This document shows, piece after piece, positions 1 to 10,078 of a stretch of DNA of 64,000 nt. The DNA is from Rhineura floridana. Taxonomy: Eukaryota > Chordata > Lepidosauria > Squamata > Rhineuridae. The position numbers and the translations under genes are program-made. The stretch covers positions 16,564,239-16,628,238 of the forward strand of contig NC_084499.1 in the NCBI RefSeq assembly GCF_030035675.1. The letters run 5' to 3'. How positions within the stretch are numbered: position 1 is the first letter of the stretch; each line of letters begins with the position of its first letter. The notes beneath the pieces were generated by a model. That model had not been told where the DNA came from, did no database searches, and saw only the letters and a list, made by a program, of their open reading frames with translations.

Positions 1-600
1 GATTCCCAGCAATTGGCATTCAGAGGCATACTGTCTCTGACAGTGGAGAGAGAAAAGAGCCAGCAGGCCTAGTAGCTGCTGATATCCTCCATAGCCTTAT
101 CCTCCGTGAATTTGTCTAATCCTCTTGTTAAAGCCATCCAAGCTGGTGGCCATCACTGCCTCTTGTGGGAGCGAATCCCATAGTTCAGCTACGCGCTAGG
201 ACTTTCTTTCGTCCGTCCTGAAACTCCCAGCATTCTGCTTCATTGGGTGTCCATGAGTTCTAGTGTTATGAGAAGGGGAAAAACTTTTCTCTATCCACAG
301 TCGAAAGAGAGCATCAGCAGAGCCCTGCTGCGTCAGACCAAAGGCCTGTCTAGTCCAGCATCCTGTTCTCATAGCAGCCATGCAGGTGCCCAGAGGAAGC
401 TTGCAAGTGGGACCTGAGTGCAAGAGCACTTTCTCCGCTTGCAATTCCAGCAACTGGTACTCAGAGACAGACTGCATCCAACAGTGGAAGCAGAAGATAG
501 CAAGAAGCCACTGACAGTCTTAGCTTCCTCCGTGCATTTGTACAGTCCTCTTTTAAAGCCATCCATGCTGGCCAACATTGATGAGGATTCCACCAGGCCC
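1..600 (+). repeat. Two fragments of a dispersed repeat (family A)
   Basis: Positions 1-305 and 306-600 are two overlapping parts of the same family, marked by ctagtccagcatcctgttctc, acctgagtgcaagagcact and cagcaactggyaytcagag. Further copies lie near 27470, 34475, 50230, 51830 and 59270. The class is not certain; a LINE of the CR1/L2 group is the best guess. No NSMF exon was seen in 1-843. Confidence 0.7.
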
Positions 601-843
601 AAGAAAATTAAAACGAGGCTGTTAAGGGCACCCTAACCCTCCTCTTTCCTCTATATTTGGGCTTCTTCTGCACCCAGTGGGCTCTGTGAAAAAGCCTACT
701 CTGATCCCCCTTTCCTTGCCTCCAGACCTCAGAGTAACTCCAAACAAAGGTTCAGGCGACTAATCTCAGGCCATGTTGACCCCACAAACATGCACAGAGC
801 TCAGCCCAATTCAGTTTAGCTTGGTCGCCAAACGCTCACCTAC

Positions 844-877
844 CCAGAATGTCATCGAAGGTGGCGTGCTCGTGATC
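844..877 (-). CDS. NSMF: NSMF coding exon 11 (last in window)
   Basis: A 34-nt exon with acceptor gcttgcag and donor gtaggtg. It encodes DHEHATFDDIL plus one base; human has DHEHATFEDIL followed by EEIERKL as I recall it. No exon with the next peptide was seen between 843 and 1, so the rest of the gene is left of the window. Confidence 0.92.
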
Positions 878-1119
878 CTGCAAGCAAACAAAGAGAGAGG
901 CACGGGTTTGTTTTTTTAAAAAGAAAATCTAAATTTTATCCATCAACAAGGCTCAAGAGCTCATTGTGTTAGGCGGAAGAAAAGGCTTTTGAAGGGAGTT
1001 GGAAGTGATGTGATCAAGCCACTAATGCCTGCAAGAGGCGGGTACTCGTTTTCCTTGTCATTGCCGGCCAAACAGGTGCTGCAGGTTTTTGAAGAGCTAC
1101 AAAGTGGTCCCAGGCTATG

Positions 1120-1262
1120 GTCTGAAGGCACATAAGGCCAGTGCCCTGCTAAAGTTGTGGTCAGTGCCTGGATGGGAGACCGCCTGGGAACCATATGTAA
1201 GCCGCCTTGGGTTTCAATCATAAAAAGAAAGGCGGGGGAGAAATGTAATAAATAAATAAATC
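1120..1262 (+). repeat. 5S-rRNA-derived SINE fragment
   Basis: The block ggatgggagaccgcctgggaa is the 3' part of 5S rRNA, followed by gtaagccgcc and a (aata)n tail. It lies in NSMF intron 10. The 5' part is diverged, so it is a SINE copy and not a working 5S gene. Confidence 0.65.
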
Positions 1263-1621
1263 ATACAAAGTGAAAACCTTTAGACACTGCTTGGCCAAGG
1301 AAAGCGTATTGCAAGCAGTGATCAACTGGTATAAAAGAAGTAAGATGATCTTTCAGGTATGACCGTTTAGATTGGTAGAGTAGCACTTTCAGTGTATAGC
1401 CTGAACGAGGCCTGCGCTCACAGCACAGAGATTCAAATAATGGCAATCTAGAACAGTGCGATGAAATGTTGTAACAACAGAATCGGCAAAAAGGGCAGCT
1501 TTCCCCAGGAACCCTCGCAAAAGAGGCACGCCTTCACCAAGAGCCCGAAGGCCTATCGCGATGGAATCTCGCAGAATGACAGAGTCGGAAAGGGGCCTTG
1601 GAGCGGACGTGGCAGACTTAC

Positions 1622-1705
1622 GTAGAGAATGGGGATGATGGACGGGTCGTCCCGCCGGATGATCGTCGGAACGTACTCCGCCTTGGGCACCTTGGAGGAA
1701 ATGAG
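1622..1705 (-). CDS. NSMF: NSMF coding exon 10
   Basis: An 84-nt exon of exactly 28 codons, acceptor ctttccag and donor gtaagtc. The peptide starts LISSKVPKAEYVPTIIRRDD and ends PSIIPILY. It is nearly invariant against human as I recall it, which made it the anchor for identifying the gene. Confidence 0.97.
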
Positions 1706-1962
1706 CTGGAAAGGGCGGAGGAAGAGGAGAAAAAGAAGCAGAGGGAATGAAAATGGGCAGGGCCAGTGAGCAAGGGAAAGGGGCGGGTATAGAAACTGGC
1801 CTGCAACTGTACCACGATAAAAACTGCTTGCATTGTTCTGCCCAGTTCTGCCTTTGTTTCTACGCACCCCTGGCATCTGGACCCCGGAAGATTGCTCAGG
1901 AGAGAATGTGGCCCTTGGGCTCACCTGCCCTAGACAGCTGCCTATTCTGCTTATTAGAACAT

Positions 1963-2152
1963 AGGAAGCTGCCTTCTACTGAGTCAGACCCATTTGTGCA
2001 TCTAGCTCAGTACTGTCTACTCTGGCTGGCAGCGGCTATTCGGGCTGTGAGACAGTGGATTCTTCCAGCCCTGCTTGGAGATGCCGGAGATTGAACCAGG
2101 GACCTTCTGCACGCAAAGGAAGGTGCTCGACCACTCAGCTGCGGCCCTTCCA
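1963..2152 (-). repeat. tRNA-derived SINE
   Basis: Read on the minus strand it starts with a tRNA-like box A (gcagctgagtggtcgagcac) and box B (ggttcaatctcc), and ends in actgagctagatg..ctgactcagt. It lies in NSMF intron 9. A shorter, more diverged copy of the head is at about 2280-2366 on the same strand. Confidence 0.8.
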
Positions 2153-2398
2153 AAGGTTTTTCTGATAACTCTTGGGTGTTTTCTTGTCATTTCTGCTGGC
2201 GATCAGTCGACGCCCCAGCTGACTTCAGCAGTGGGGAACCAGTGGAATTCTCTGCCACAAGATTTGGTGACAACCAGCACTACCTGGAGATGCCATTGGG
2301 GAATGAACCCGGGACCTTCTTCAGGCAAGGCAGATGCTCTACCACTGAGCAGCAGCCCTTCCTCTTATTGATCTGGGCCGGCCCTGTGCAGTGCTCAC

Positions 2399-2520
2399 CA
2401 TGATCTTGGGCGGGAAAAAGTCCTCCCCGCTGCAAGCCGCACCTTCCAGCTCTTTCTCTGCCTCCCAGTTCAAGTCGACCCCCTTGTCGAGTGCGCCACA
2501 GGAGTCCTGGAGCTCATGGC
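2399..2520 (-). CDS. NSMF: NSMF coding exon 9
   Basis: A 122-nt exon with acceptor cctcacag and donor gtgagc. It encodes SHELQDSCGALDKGVDLNWE followed by AEKELEGAACSGEDFFPPKIM. It aligns with the human stretch SSHCTLDEAFEDLDWETEKG as I recall it, with moderate divergence, and ends at the conserved PPK(I/V)M before the next exon at a codon boundary. Confidence 0.93.
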
Positions 2521-2679
2521 CTGTGAGGTGCAGAGGGACGAGCATTGGCAAGGGCCCTTATGCGCACAGACACAGACAAACATGTCCCGACGTGCCCCTG
2601 CTTGAGAAGGGGCCCACGTGCTTATCGCCGCCTTCCTCGCATGATTAGGACAGCAATAAAGAGGCCCCACAAATGATCA

Positions 2680-2826
2680 AGTATGAAGCCCATCTAGCTC
2701 AATATTGCCTCCACAGACTGGCAGCAGCCCTCCAGGGTTTCAGGCAGGAGTCTCTCCCTGCCCTGCTTGGAGATGCCGGGGATTGAACCTGGAACCTTCT
2801 GTGTGCAAAGCAGGTGCTCTGCTATA
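2680..2826 (-). repeat. tRNA-derived SINE
   Basis: Same family as at 1963-2152, with the box-B region ggttcaatccccggcatctc on the minus strand. It abuts a T-rich hAT-like element. Confidence 0.8.
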
Positions 2827-2827
2827 A

Positions 2828-3232
2828 AAATGGAAAGATGCGTCCATTTCGGTTCTCTCCCTTTCTCGTTTTTCCAGTTTTAAATTCAGTTCTCCCCATA
2901 TCTGCAGCAATTTGCAATTAAAAAAAACCTCATGAAAATCCTCCGGCATTTCAGTGCAAATTTCTCCTGACCAACACATTTTTTGCAAGCCATTTCTCAA
3001 CACGTAATGCATAATGCATGTTATTGTCACTCATACATTCTTTTTTGTGCACCCTTTCCCCTAATATACTCATTTTTAAAAAAAACTGCTGGGTGGGGCG
3101 ATCTGCATCGCAAAATACGAATAAGCTCAAATTTTGACGGACGGCTGTTTTTCAGTTCTCATATCGTTTCAGAAAGTGTGAATTTGATAGATTCGGCTTG
3201 AAATGCGAACTGAGTCGAAATTCTTGCCCATA
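2828..3232 (-). mobile_element. T-rich hAT-like non-autonomous transposon
   Basis: About 400 bp with no coding potential, full of short ATG/A-rich motifs (aaaaatgcat, gagaaatttgcac on the minus strand). It belongs to a family with about ten copies here. Best-preserved copies at 27662 and 29695 carry 8-bp target duplications. Confidence 0.7.
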
Positions 3233-3235
3233 CTA

Positions 3236-3667
3236 CTGAGCTCAGAGAAGGGCAACAAGGATGATCAGGGGACTGGAAGCACAGCCCTATGAGGAGAGAC
3301 TGAAAGAACTGGGCATGTTTAGCCTGGAGAAGAGAAGACTGAGGGAAGGTATGAAAGCATTCTTCAAGCACTTGAAAGGTTGTCACACAGAGGAGGGCCA
3401 GGATCTCTCCTCGATCATCCCAATATCCTCGATATTCCATGCAGGACAGGCAATAATGGGCTCAAGTTGCAGGAAGCCAGATTTCAGGTACAACAATGGA
3501 ATTTCGGGTAAGACAATGGAACCCATGACCTAGGGAGGTGGTGGGCTCTCCAACGCTGGAGGCCTTCAAGAGGCAGCTGGACAGCCACCTGTCAGGGATG
3601 CTTTAATTTGGATGCCTGCATTGAGCAGGGGCTGGACTTGATGGCCTTACTCTGTGATTCTATGGTC
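3236..3667 (+). mobile_element. CR1 LINE 3' end
   Basis: Contains the CR1 reverse-transcriptase C-terminal coding remnant (RATRMIRGLEAQPYEERLKE, LGMFSLEKRRLRE), then the 3' UTR with gttggacttgatggcctta-like sequence and a final attctatgg. 5'-truncated and decayed. In NSMF intron 8. Confidence 0.9.
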
Positions 3668-3715
3668 CTTTCCTCTAAAAATATAGTAAAATCCCAGTCC
3701 TCATGGTTCTAAATA

Positions 3716-3880
3716 AACACTGACTGAGTCAAACCATTGCTCCATCCGGACGGGCAGTGGTTCCCCAGGGTTTTAGACTGGGGACATTCCCTGGCCTAAC
3801 TGGGCATGCCGAGGATTGAGCCCGGGACCTTTTGCATGCAAAGCAGCTGTTCTACCACCTACCCACGGCCTGTCCAAAGG
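3716..3880 (-). repeat. tRNA-derived SINE
   Basis: Diverged copy, minus orientation, with ggctcaatcctcggcatgcc in the box-B region. Bases 3881-4232 up to NSMF exon 8 hold nothing recognised. Confidence 0.7.
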
Positions 3881-4232
3881 GAACTCTCTTTCAAGCAGCG
3901 ATGACATACATGCAAACTCCTCACAGACACCCACACAGGCCCCTCCGTTCCTGCTGTTCCAGCTGTTGTGGGAGGCCACCCCCTGCAACTCCACACAGGC
4001 AGTAACCTGCAACCCCATAAGGAGACACCTCACCCAGTCCAACCCCCACCCCAGCAAATCGGCAGAACAGGGCCCTGGCGACCCTAGGCACCCATCGGAA
4101 GGGTTCACAGAGAGGACCCGCCAAATCTGCCTATCCAATCACTCCCAGTGGCATAGGCCATGCCACAGGAGAATGGGATGGGAGTAGGGGAGGTGTGGGG
4201 CGGGTCGTCAAGAACACAACCAAGGAACGTAC

Positions 4233-4322
4233 TTTCTCGGGAATCATTGAGGTTTTCGGGCTTGATGGGCGTGGGGTCACTCCAGGACCGGCTGAAGCTT
4301 CTCTCTCGGCGGTCAGCAAAGG
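4233..4322 (-). CDS. NSMF: NSMF coding exon 8
   Basis: A 90-nt exon with acceptor tttttttag and donor gtacgtt. It encodes TFADRRERSFSRSWSDPTPI followed by KPENLNDSRE and one base. The RRERSFSRSWSDPTP core is shared with human as I recall it; it is rich in Ser with basic residues and likely phosphorylated (inference). The end of the exon is more divergent. Confidence 0.95.
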
Positions 4323-4552
4323 CTAAAAAAAAAAATCAAATAATCGCAATAAGGATCACATCTTTTATACCACCAGCAAAACACACACACACACACAAAC
4401 AAACAAGACATCTCCCTGGCTTGCACTTCACACTCTTGAGGCATCACGTAGCCACTAGAGCAGGTAGGAAAGGAAAAGAATGGCTACATCCACGGGCCTG
4501 ACCAGATGGAAAGGCAAGGGATGGTGAGGCAAGGCCAGGGCAATGATCTGGG

Positions 4553-4736
4553 GCAGCGATGGGGAACCTCTGGAGCCCTCCAGATGCTCCTAGACCAGCC
4601 TTTCCCACGCTTTGGGTCCCCAGATGTTGTGGGACTCCAACTCCCATCAGCCCTTGCAGCCAGCATGGCAAATGGCCAGGAATGCTGAGAATTGTAGTCC
4701 AGCAACATCTGGGTACCCAGAGGTTAGGAAAGGCTA
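4553..4736. mobile_element. Foldback hAT-like MITE (interrupted)
   Basis: Starts gatggggaacctctgg and contains the paired halves ccagatgttg..gggactccaactcccatcag and attgtagtccagcaacatctgg. It belongs to a family with over a dozen copies. The right end appears to be split by the Tigger-like element at 4739-5080; related sequence continues after 5083. Confidence 0.75.
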
Positions 4737-4738
4737 TA

Positions 4739-5080
4739 CAGGAATACCCCGCTATACGGACCTTCACTTTACGGACACTCGCGAGTACGGACAAATTTAC
4801 AGTAGCACCATTCCCCTGTTTGCGTTTGCTCGCTTCGCAAGAACGGACACTTAACGGCATGATGCCACCGCCCGATCAGTTTCCAACTACAAACTTGGAA
4901 GGCCTACTGTGTTTATTTTAGTTATAAACACGTTATTTACATCAGTTATGCCCGTATATGATGTTTGCAATGCAGTATATGCATCGATAAGTGAAACAAG
5001 GTAGTGCTTCACTTTAAGTACATTTTCGGTTTACGTACTCGCTCTGGATCCATTGCGTACGTTAATGCGGAGTATTCCTG
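4739..5080. mobile_element. Tigger/pogo-like MITE, 342 bp, TA target duplication
   Basis: Terminal inverted repeats CAGGAATACCCCGC and its near-complement GCGGAGTATTCCTG, flanked by TA on both sides (4737-4738 and 5081-5082). The TIR resembles Tigger ends (CAGGYATACCTCG type). No transposase frame is present. Confidence 0.85.
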
Positions 5081-5273
5081 TACCTAGACTAGCAGCTCTC
5101 GAGACCCCCAGCCGTTGGTCGTGCTGGTTGCTGAGGTCGGGGGCGCTGGGAGTCCAACAGCATCTGGAAGGCCCAGAGTTGCCCCCACCTCCATCCCTGG
5201 TCTAGGAGATCTAGGGCTTCAGGAAGTGATTCAAGGCAATGCACCCGACCCTGCCTGCGTTCCTGTCACTCAC

Positions 5274-5326
5274 TCTGCGCCTTCATGCGGCGGCTCCCCA
5301 CCATGCGGAGATGCTTCCTGAAGTTT
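5274..5326 (-). CDS. NSMF: NSMF coding exon 7
   Basis: A 53-nt exon with acceptor ttgtttcag and donor gtgagtg. It encodes NFRKHLRMVGSRRMKAQ between split codons and matches the human peptide except M for V, as I recall it. It joins in frame to the microexon (Ser-Asn), to exon 6 (Arg-Asn) or directly to exon 4 (Ala-Asn), so all alternative upstream combinations remain open. Confidence 0.95.
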
Positions 5327-5439
5327 CTGAAACAAGCAAAATAGAAGGAGGAGGGTGTCAGTCCTGGGGAGCCAGGAAGATCATTTGGTCGGTCTTGGCA
5401 GGGGCAATGGTGGTAAGCGTATCAAACTCTTTACAGAGA

Positions 5440-5462
5440 GTGGTGTGTGTGTGTGTGTGTGT
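5440..5462. repeat. (GT)n microsatellite
   Basis: A gtgtgt run in NSMF intron 6. The stretch 5463-6060 around it is otherwise unremarkable intronic sequence. Confidence 0.9.
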
Positions 5463-7036
5463 TTTGGGGTGGTAAGCATAGGAGTCAGCACCAGAAAAGC
5501 AAAAGATCTCTCCCCCACTTTTAGAGCTGTCCAGGATCCTGATCAAACGCGCTCCGAAATGCAACGGATCGGGAGAATGTTTGTGCCTATATGTTGGCAG
5601 CCAAATCAGCACATGTCGCAGGAACGTCAAGGGTGGAGAAGCACCATCAATGCTCGCGTTAAGAGTCGCCACTTGGGGGCTCCATTGCTACATCTGTCTT
5701 TTGGAATCCAAAGCCAGCCTGACGGTTAAGCCAGGGAAATCCTGCTCAGGATTCCTTTGCCGAGGCAAAAGTTCCACGCTGTTCTACGGTTCTTTTTCCT
5801 TTTCCTTTTAATTTTTGTGCAATGCGGCTGCCAAGGCTGCAGCCTGAAGAGGAAGACCAGCAAAAAGGAAAGAGGGGCTTCTGGGCCCTTGACCTTTGTG
5901 GCGTTTTTCTGCTGAAAATTACCCCCCCCCTCCATAAGATGCTTTAACCCATCCTGGAGGAAGGTAGAGTGCATGGCCTTTTTACGTGGCTGTGCTGTGA
6001 CTCTGGAATGCTCTTCCAAATGAAATTCATTAGGATCTCTCTTTGGCTGTGTGTGCAACATACATTTAAAAACACATTTGGAGTAGGTTCCCTCTCCTCA
6101 GAAAGAATCCTGGGACCTGTAGTTTACCCCTCACAGAGCTACAATTCCCAGCAGTGGGGGGAATGCGCTTCTAATGTGCTTTCAAGCCTCTCTTTTGTCA
6201 GAAATTTAATTTCTTTTGCCAGAAATTAAAGACACTTTCAGCTGGATTTTAATAGCGCCACTCAGATGCTACTGTAAACTGTGGTTTATCATGACAGAGA
6301 TGAACCTGTATGAGCTTTGAGCTCCTGTGCCCCCAACTACCCTGAAGTGGCTGCAACGAGGAGTTTGGAAGCTTTCACTTCTGTTCTTGCTCAATCCTAT
6401 CTTGTCATGTCATTGGAATCCAGCAAACTGTGGTTAATCTTAACAACGGTTTTTATGAAAGAATCCAACTCCAAACCATGGATTATGAAGCCGGCTTGTT
6501 TCAAACAAGCCAAGGCTACGATTAAGCACAGCTTGGGGATCAGACATAACACTGAAGTGCATTTAATCAAAAATGGAAGCAACAGCTTACAACCTCCTCC
6601 TTGTGGCCTTGTCTGTCTCAGAGACCCAACTGTTTACAAGAGACACAACACAGAAAAAGAATGTTGAGGTCAGCCATGGGACTACATCTTCTGTGCCATT
6701 TACCACAGCTTCAAAAATTCAAGGTCGTCTTCACAGTCAAAGGACAGGAGGAAGAATTTTCATAACCTTCACGATAATCAAGACTGAAAGTAATACATTC
6801 CAGCATTAATGGGGGGAATATATTTTCTCATGGGGGAGCCCGCCACCTTGGGCTTCAAAATGCCTTGTGCCGTATCCAACACCATCCATGGCTACAGTGG
6901 GAGCTGCATCCCAGAATCCTCTGCAGCGAGGCTCGACACTCAAAATGCGAGACAGAAAGACCACAGAAAGAGAAAATTGTTCATAAAATAAATAAAAATG
7001 AAATCTATCAGGCACACAGTTTTCCTGTTATCAGGC

Positions 7037-7345
7037 ACCAGAAATGTGGTACTCTACCAAGCGATAGTGGCTGGTGCCCTTTGGGACTGGTCGGGCAGAA
7101 GGCAAGGCGCCCAACAGTAGGTGGAGCCACAGCCAATGGCAGGCAGAGCCAACCAATTCTAGATTTGTCCCCATTCTTCTCCCTGCTGAGTTGTAAAAGG
7201 GCTGAGACTCAGGAGGCGGACGCTGAGCAGCACGGCCTCCCCCTGGGCTGGTTATAAGTAAGAAGGCAGGCCGGTGGGGGGGCTGACCAAGAACAGATTG
7301 GTGGGGCGGTGCCCCATTTGCTCCAAATGCACTAGCCTCCACTGC
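7037..7345. mobile_element. TIR-bearing MITE, about 300 bp
   Basis: Ends gatagtggctggtgccc and cactagcctccactgctatc are imperfect inverted repeats. The interior shares gtaggtggagccacagccaatgg with copies at 42770-43020, 53125-53245, 58805-58930 and 63729-64000. No coding frame. Confidence 0.7.
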
Positions 7346-7379
7346 TATCAAACAAATCAGCATCACTTAGAGGGCACGA

Positions 7380-7645
7380 ATCTGTGGATTGCCAGAGGTT
7401 TGTTTTTAAAGACACTCTATGGCCAGCTGCAGGGCCTTCTCAGTAATGGCCCCCCAATTGCGGAACATCTGACTAGTGCCAACGTTGTTTAGGCACCAGC
7501 TGAAAACTTGCCTTCTCCTTCAGGCTTCTTAAATGTCAAGAGATTCCTGGATCACAGGAGAAGGACAGATTACCTTATTTTATTGTATTGTTGATTTAAA
7601 AAAAATGTTTCTTTTTTTAATTCAAAAAATCCTCCGATTTTATTT
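7380..7645 (+). mobile_element. L2-like LINE 3' end
   Basis: A decayed remnant of the reverse-transcriptase C-terminus (better copies read WNSLPLNIRQAPSLLSF) and AT-rich 3' UTR. From 7646 to about 8000 the DNA is AT-rich with no recognised unit. Confidence 0.55.
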
Positions 7646-7999
7646 TAAATCAGAAGATACCCAGCCAGTTCTTAGATTGTAAAAGAAATCTGGCCTAGAA
7701 CTTCTCTGGCTGAGGGATATCCTGCTCTCAGTTGTTAGATAATCTTTTTCATTTATTTATTGTTTTATGTATTTATTGTTGTAATAAATACAACAATTTG
7801 TACTTAGGACCTTAGGTATAAGATATAAGTCTTAAAATAATTTTAAAAAGACATTGGGCAAGTGTTTGAAATCTGGAAAAAAAACAGTTAAAATCAGATT
7901 GTGCAATATGTAAAAAGCAGCATTTTGGCTCTGCTCTAAAACATTAAACACAAACTGAACAGGGGTTTGGAAGTGAGGAGGGGGCTTGGAATGGTGTTT

Positions 8000-9560
8000 T
8001 ATTCACCCCAGCCATGTTTGAAAGCAGCCAGTCAGCCGGCCAGCCACACACACCCGGGATTCCATTCCTCCCCTCTCAGGGAGTGAGAGAAAAGTTGCCT
8101 GAGTCAATTCATGACTTGATAACCACATAGGAATTCATTTCTTATAGGCGAGGGGTGGGGAGGGAGGGGGGTATTGAAACAACCTAAGTACAAAGAATGG
8201 ATTTCAGTCACAGGAAGGACGTCACGTGCAAGAAAGAGAACAGAAGCCAGACCGTTCTTCCAAGATCACACAATGGCCAACCACTGTCACGATCCACGCT
8301 TAGGCCCCGTTGCCATGGAGACCTTCGCGGCCTCTTCCCGGACCCAGCACGGGGCACAGAACACACCATTTAGGCCAGACCCGGGGGATCATCCTTGGAC
8401 CGATGGGGACCAATGCGCGAGGGCAAAGCCCTCGGCGACAGGCCCCGCTGCGGACACACACAGCACATAAAACGAGGCTTAGAGTACATGGCGGAGGCTC
8501 CGTACGCCTCTTGGCCGCATCCACCCTACGTAAAAGAGGACGATACACCTCCCCCCAAATATCCCCTCCATTTTTGAGAAGAGCCAAATGCATATACTCT
8601 CGTTCGCTCCCTCCATATCCTTCTACCAACGTACCATAAGGTGGCCATATTGGGCACCATTGCTGGCCCAGAGTCTACAGCCACTGGGAAAGTGGGGAAA
8701 TGTTGCTCCACAGCAAGAACGCTGCTACCCTCCCTGCCTCTCAAAATGTCCCAAAGACAACCCAACAGCCGAAAAAGGAAAAAGCTACCCCCCTCCCGGC
8801 TGCCCGTTTCCCTTCCAAACGGTCTCCCTCCCTCACAACCAAGTCTTTTCGCACAGGATCCTGTGGACTAGCAGCATGAAGGGCTTTTTGCAATTTTTTT
8901 CGAGAAGGAGCCGTCACCACACCCGGTTTCTCAGCCAGCCTCAAGCGACGGCCTCCCCATCTGCCGCAGGAAAAGCCCCCCCAATGCGATTTCCAAAAAG
9001 CGGCCCCAAGGAAACCCTTGCCCTGTCCTACAGGCCGCCCCCGGCACGATGCCAAGAGCCGAAGTTTGCTGGTGGAAAGCTGACCCTTCAGCACCAAGGA
9101 GAGTGAACAGGCCAGCCTAGCGCCAGAAGAGGAGGGGGCCAGGTTCACATTCATCTCAAGCCTGCCTCTCTTCACTGGATGCGCAACAGTTTCTGAGCAA
9201 GGGGGTTTGGGGTGGAGAAAGGGGGGAGCGTTATAGGACTGCAGTGCAGGTTCTTGCCAAGACAAGGCAGCCGCGATGGCCAGGACAGGCTGGGAAACTG
9301 GCAGCGCCAACCCAGGCCGGGCTCCCTGTTCAACCACTCGCAACGTCAGTCTTTGCCAAGCAACAGGAGAGGACGCCAGACAGCCTTAAATGAGTGCCCC
9401 CATAGCAGGATGCGGTCAACAAAGCCACTACCCTGAGGAGGGCCCAAGATCAGCGCTAAGTCCTCCATGCTGGAACCCCATCACGTTAGTAAATATTTAG
9501 CCCTTGCCATGTTTGCTTTTGGAGGCCCCGGGTCCTCTTAAGAATAAAAGAGTCTGCCCA
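8000..9560. other. Unique GC-rich part of NSMF intron 6
   Basis: No interspersed repeat was recognised. Open frames of 172 codons (plus, 8588-9106) and 200 codons (minus, 8741-9343) overlap on opposite strands. They have no recognisable domain and Pro/Ser/Arg-rich composition expected of GC-rich non-coding DNA, so no gene is called. Confidence 0.6.
8309..8322. promoter_or_regulatory. RFX X-box-like motif in NSMF intron 6
   Basis: GTTGCCATGGAGAC fits the RFX-type consensus GTTRCCATGGNRAC. It lies in a GC-rich, non-repetitive part of the intron. Binding is not shown by sequence alone. Confidence 0.35.
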
Positions 9561-9632
9561 ATTTATGGCCATTAGCTACTGTTCTCTGTATCCGCATTGG
9601 AAACAACTGCCAGCATTTTTTTTAAAAAAAAG

Positions 9633-9716
9633 CCAGTGCCCCCTGCAGGTGGCCCACGTGGCAACAACTACCAGCATACTTTTTTTAACAAAAACACCAG
9701 CGCCCCCTGCAGGTGG
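9633..9716. promoter_or_regulatory. Two CTCF-like motifs in a tandem duplication
   Basis: Positions 9633-9652 and 9697-9716 each hold a 20-bp motif with core CAGYGCCCCCTGCAGG. The second copy differs from the classic CTCF core CAGCGCCCCCTGCTGG at one base. The motifs sit in a roughly 60-bp tandem duplication (9603-9725). On the NSMF transcript they lie 57-140 nt downstream of the NLS exon. Binding is inferred from the motif only. Confidence 0.5.
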
Positions 9717-9772
9717 CCCATGCAACAACAAGGCGAGGATTGAACCCGTGCGAGGAGGAGACGCCCTCGTAC

Positions 9773-9841
9773 CTCTGGATCAGAGCCGCAGAATCATTCT
9801 CCCGCTTCCTCCTCTTCCTCTCTGCGTAGCCCCTGAATGCC
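9773..9841 (-). CDS. NSMF: NSMF 69-nt exon 6 carrying the NLS
   Basis: Acceptor tttcccag and donor gtacga. The exon encodes AFRGYAERKRRKRENDSAAL then IQR, with split codons at both ends (phase 2 to phase 2). The basic run RKRRKR (codons at 9802-9819, about residues 263-268 of this model) is the nuclear localisation signal that binds importin-alpha in Jacob (established knowledge). The following AALIQRNFRKHLR resembles an incomplete IQ motif. The length equals 23 codons, so skipping would delete the NLS without a frame change, as in known mammalian isoforms. Confidence 0.93.
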
Positions 9842-9982
9842 CTGGGAAACCAGTTTTAAGGCATTAAAACCAAACTAGAACAGCTTGGAAAGTGGGAAAC
9901 GACACTGAGGGGGCAGAAGGGAGGGGGACAGTAACACAGGACAAGGCGGCGCCAAACTCCCGCACAAGAGGTGAACCTCTCG

Positions 9983-10022
9983 GGGAGGAGGAGGAGGAAG
10001 AGGAGGAAGAGGAGGAAGGAGA
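9983..10022. repeat. Purine tract (pyrimidine tract on NSMF transcript)
   Basis: About 40 bp of gaggaggaagagg-type sequence on the plus strand. On the NSMF pre-mRNA it is a CU-rich tract about 140-180 nt upstream of the NLS-exon acceptor, a typical setting for PTB-type splicing regulators (inference). Confidence 0.6.
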
Positions 10023-10078
10023 CGCAAGCCACAAAATGGACCACGAACAAGTTGGGCGGGAGGCTGAAAGAGCAGGCA

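Noticed and set aside
8588-9343. Overlapping frames of 172 (plus) and 200 (minus) codons
   Set aside because: Opposite-strand overlap in GC-rich DNA, no recognised domain, no splice or start context; inside an NSMF intron.
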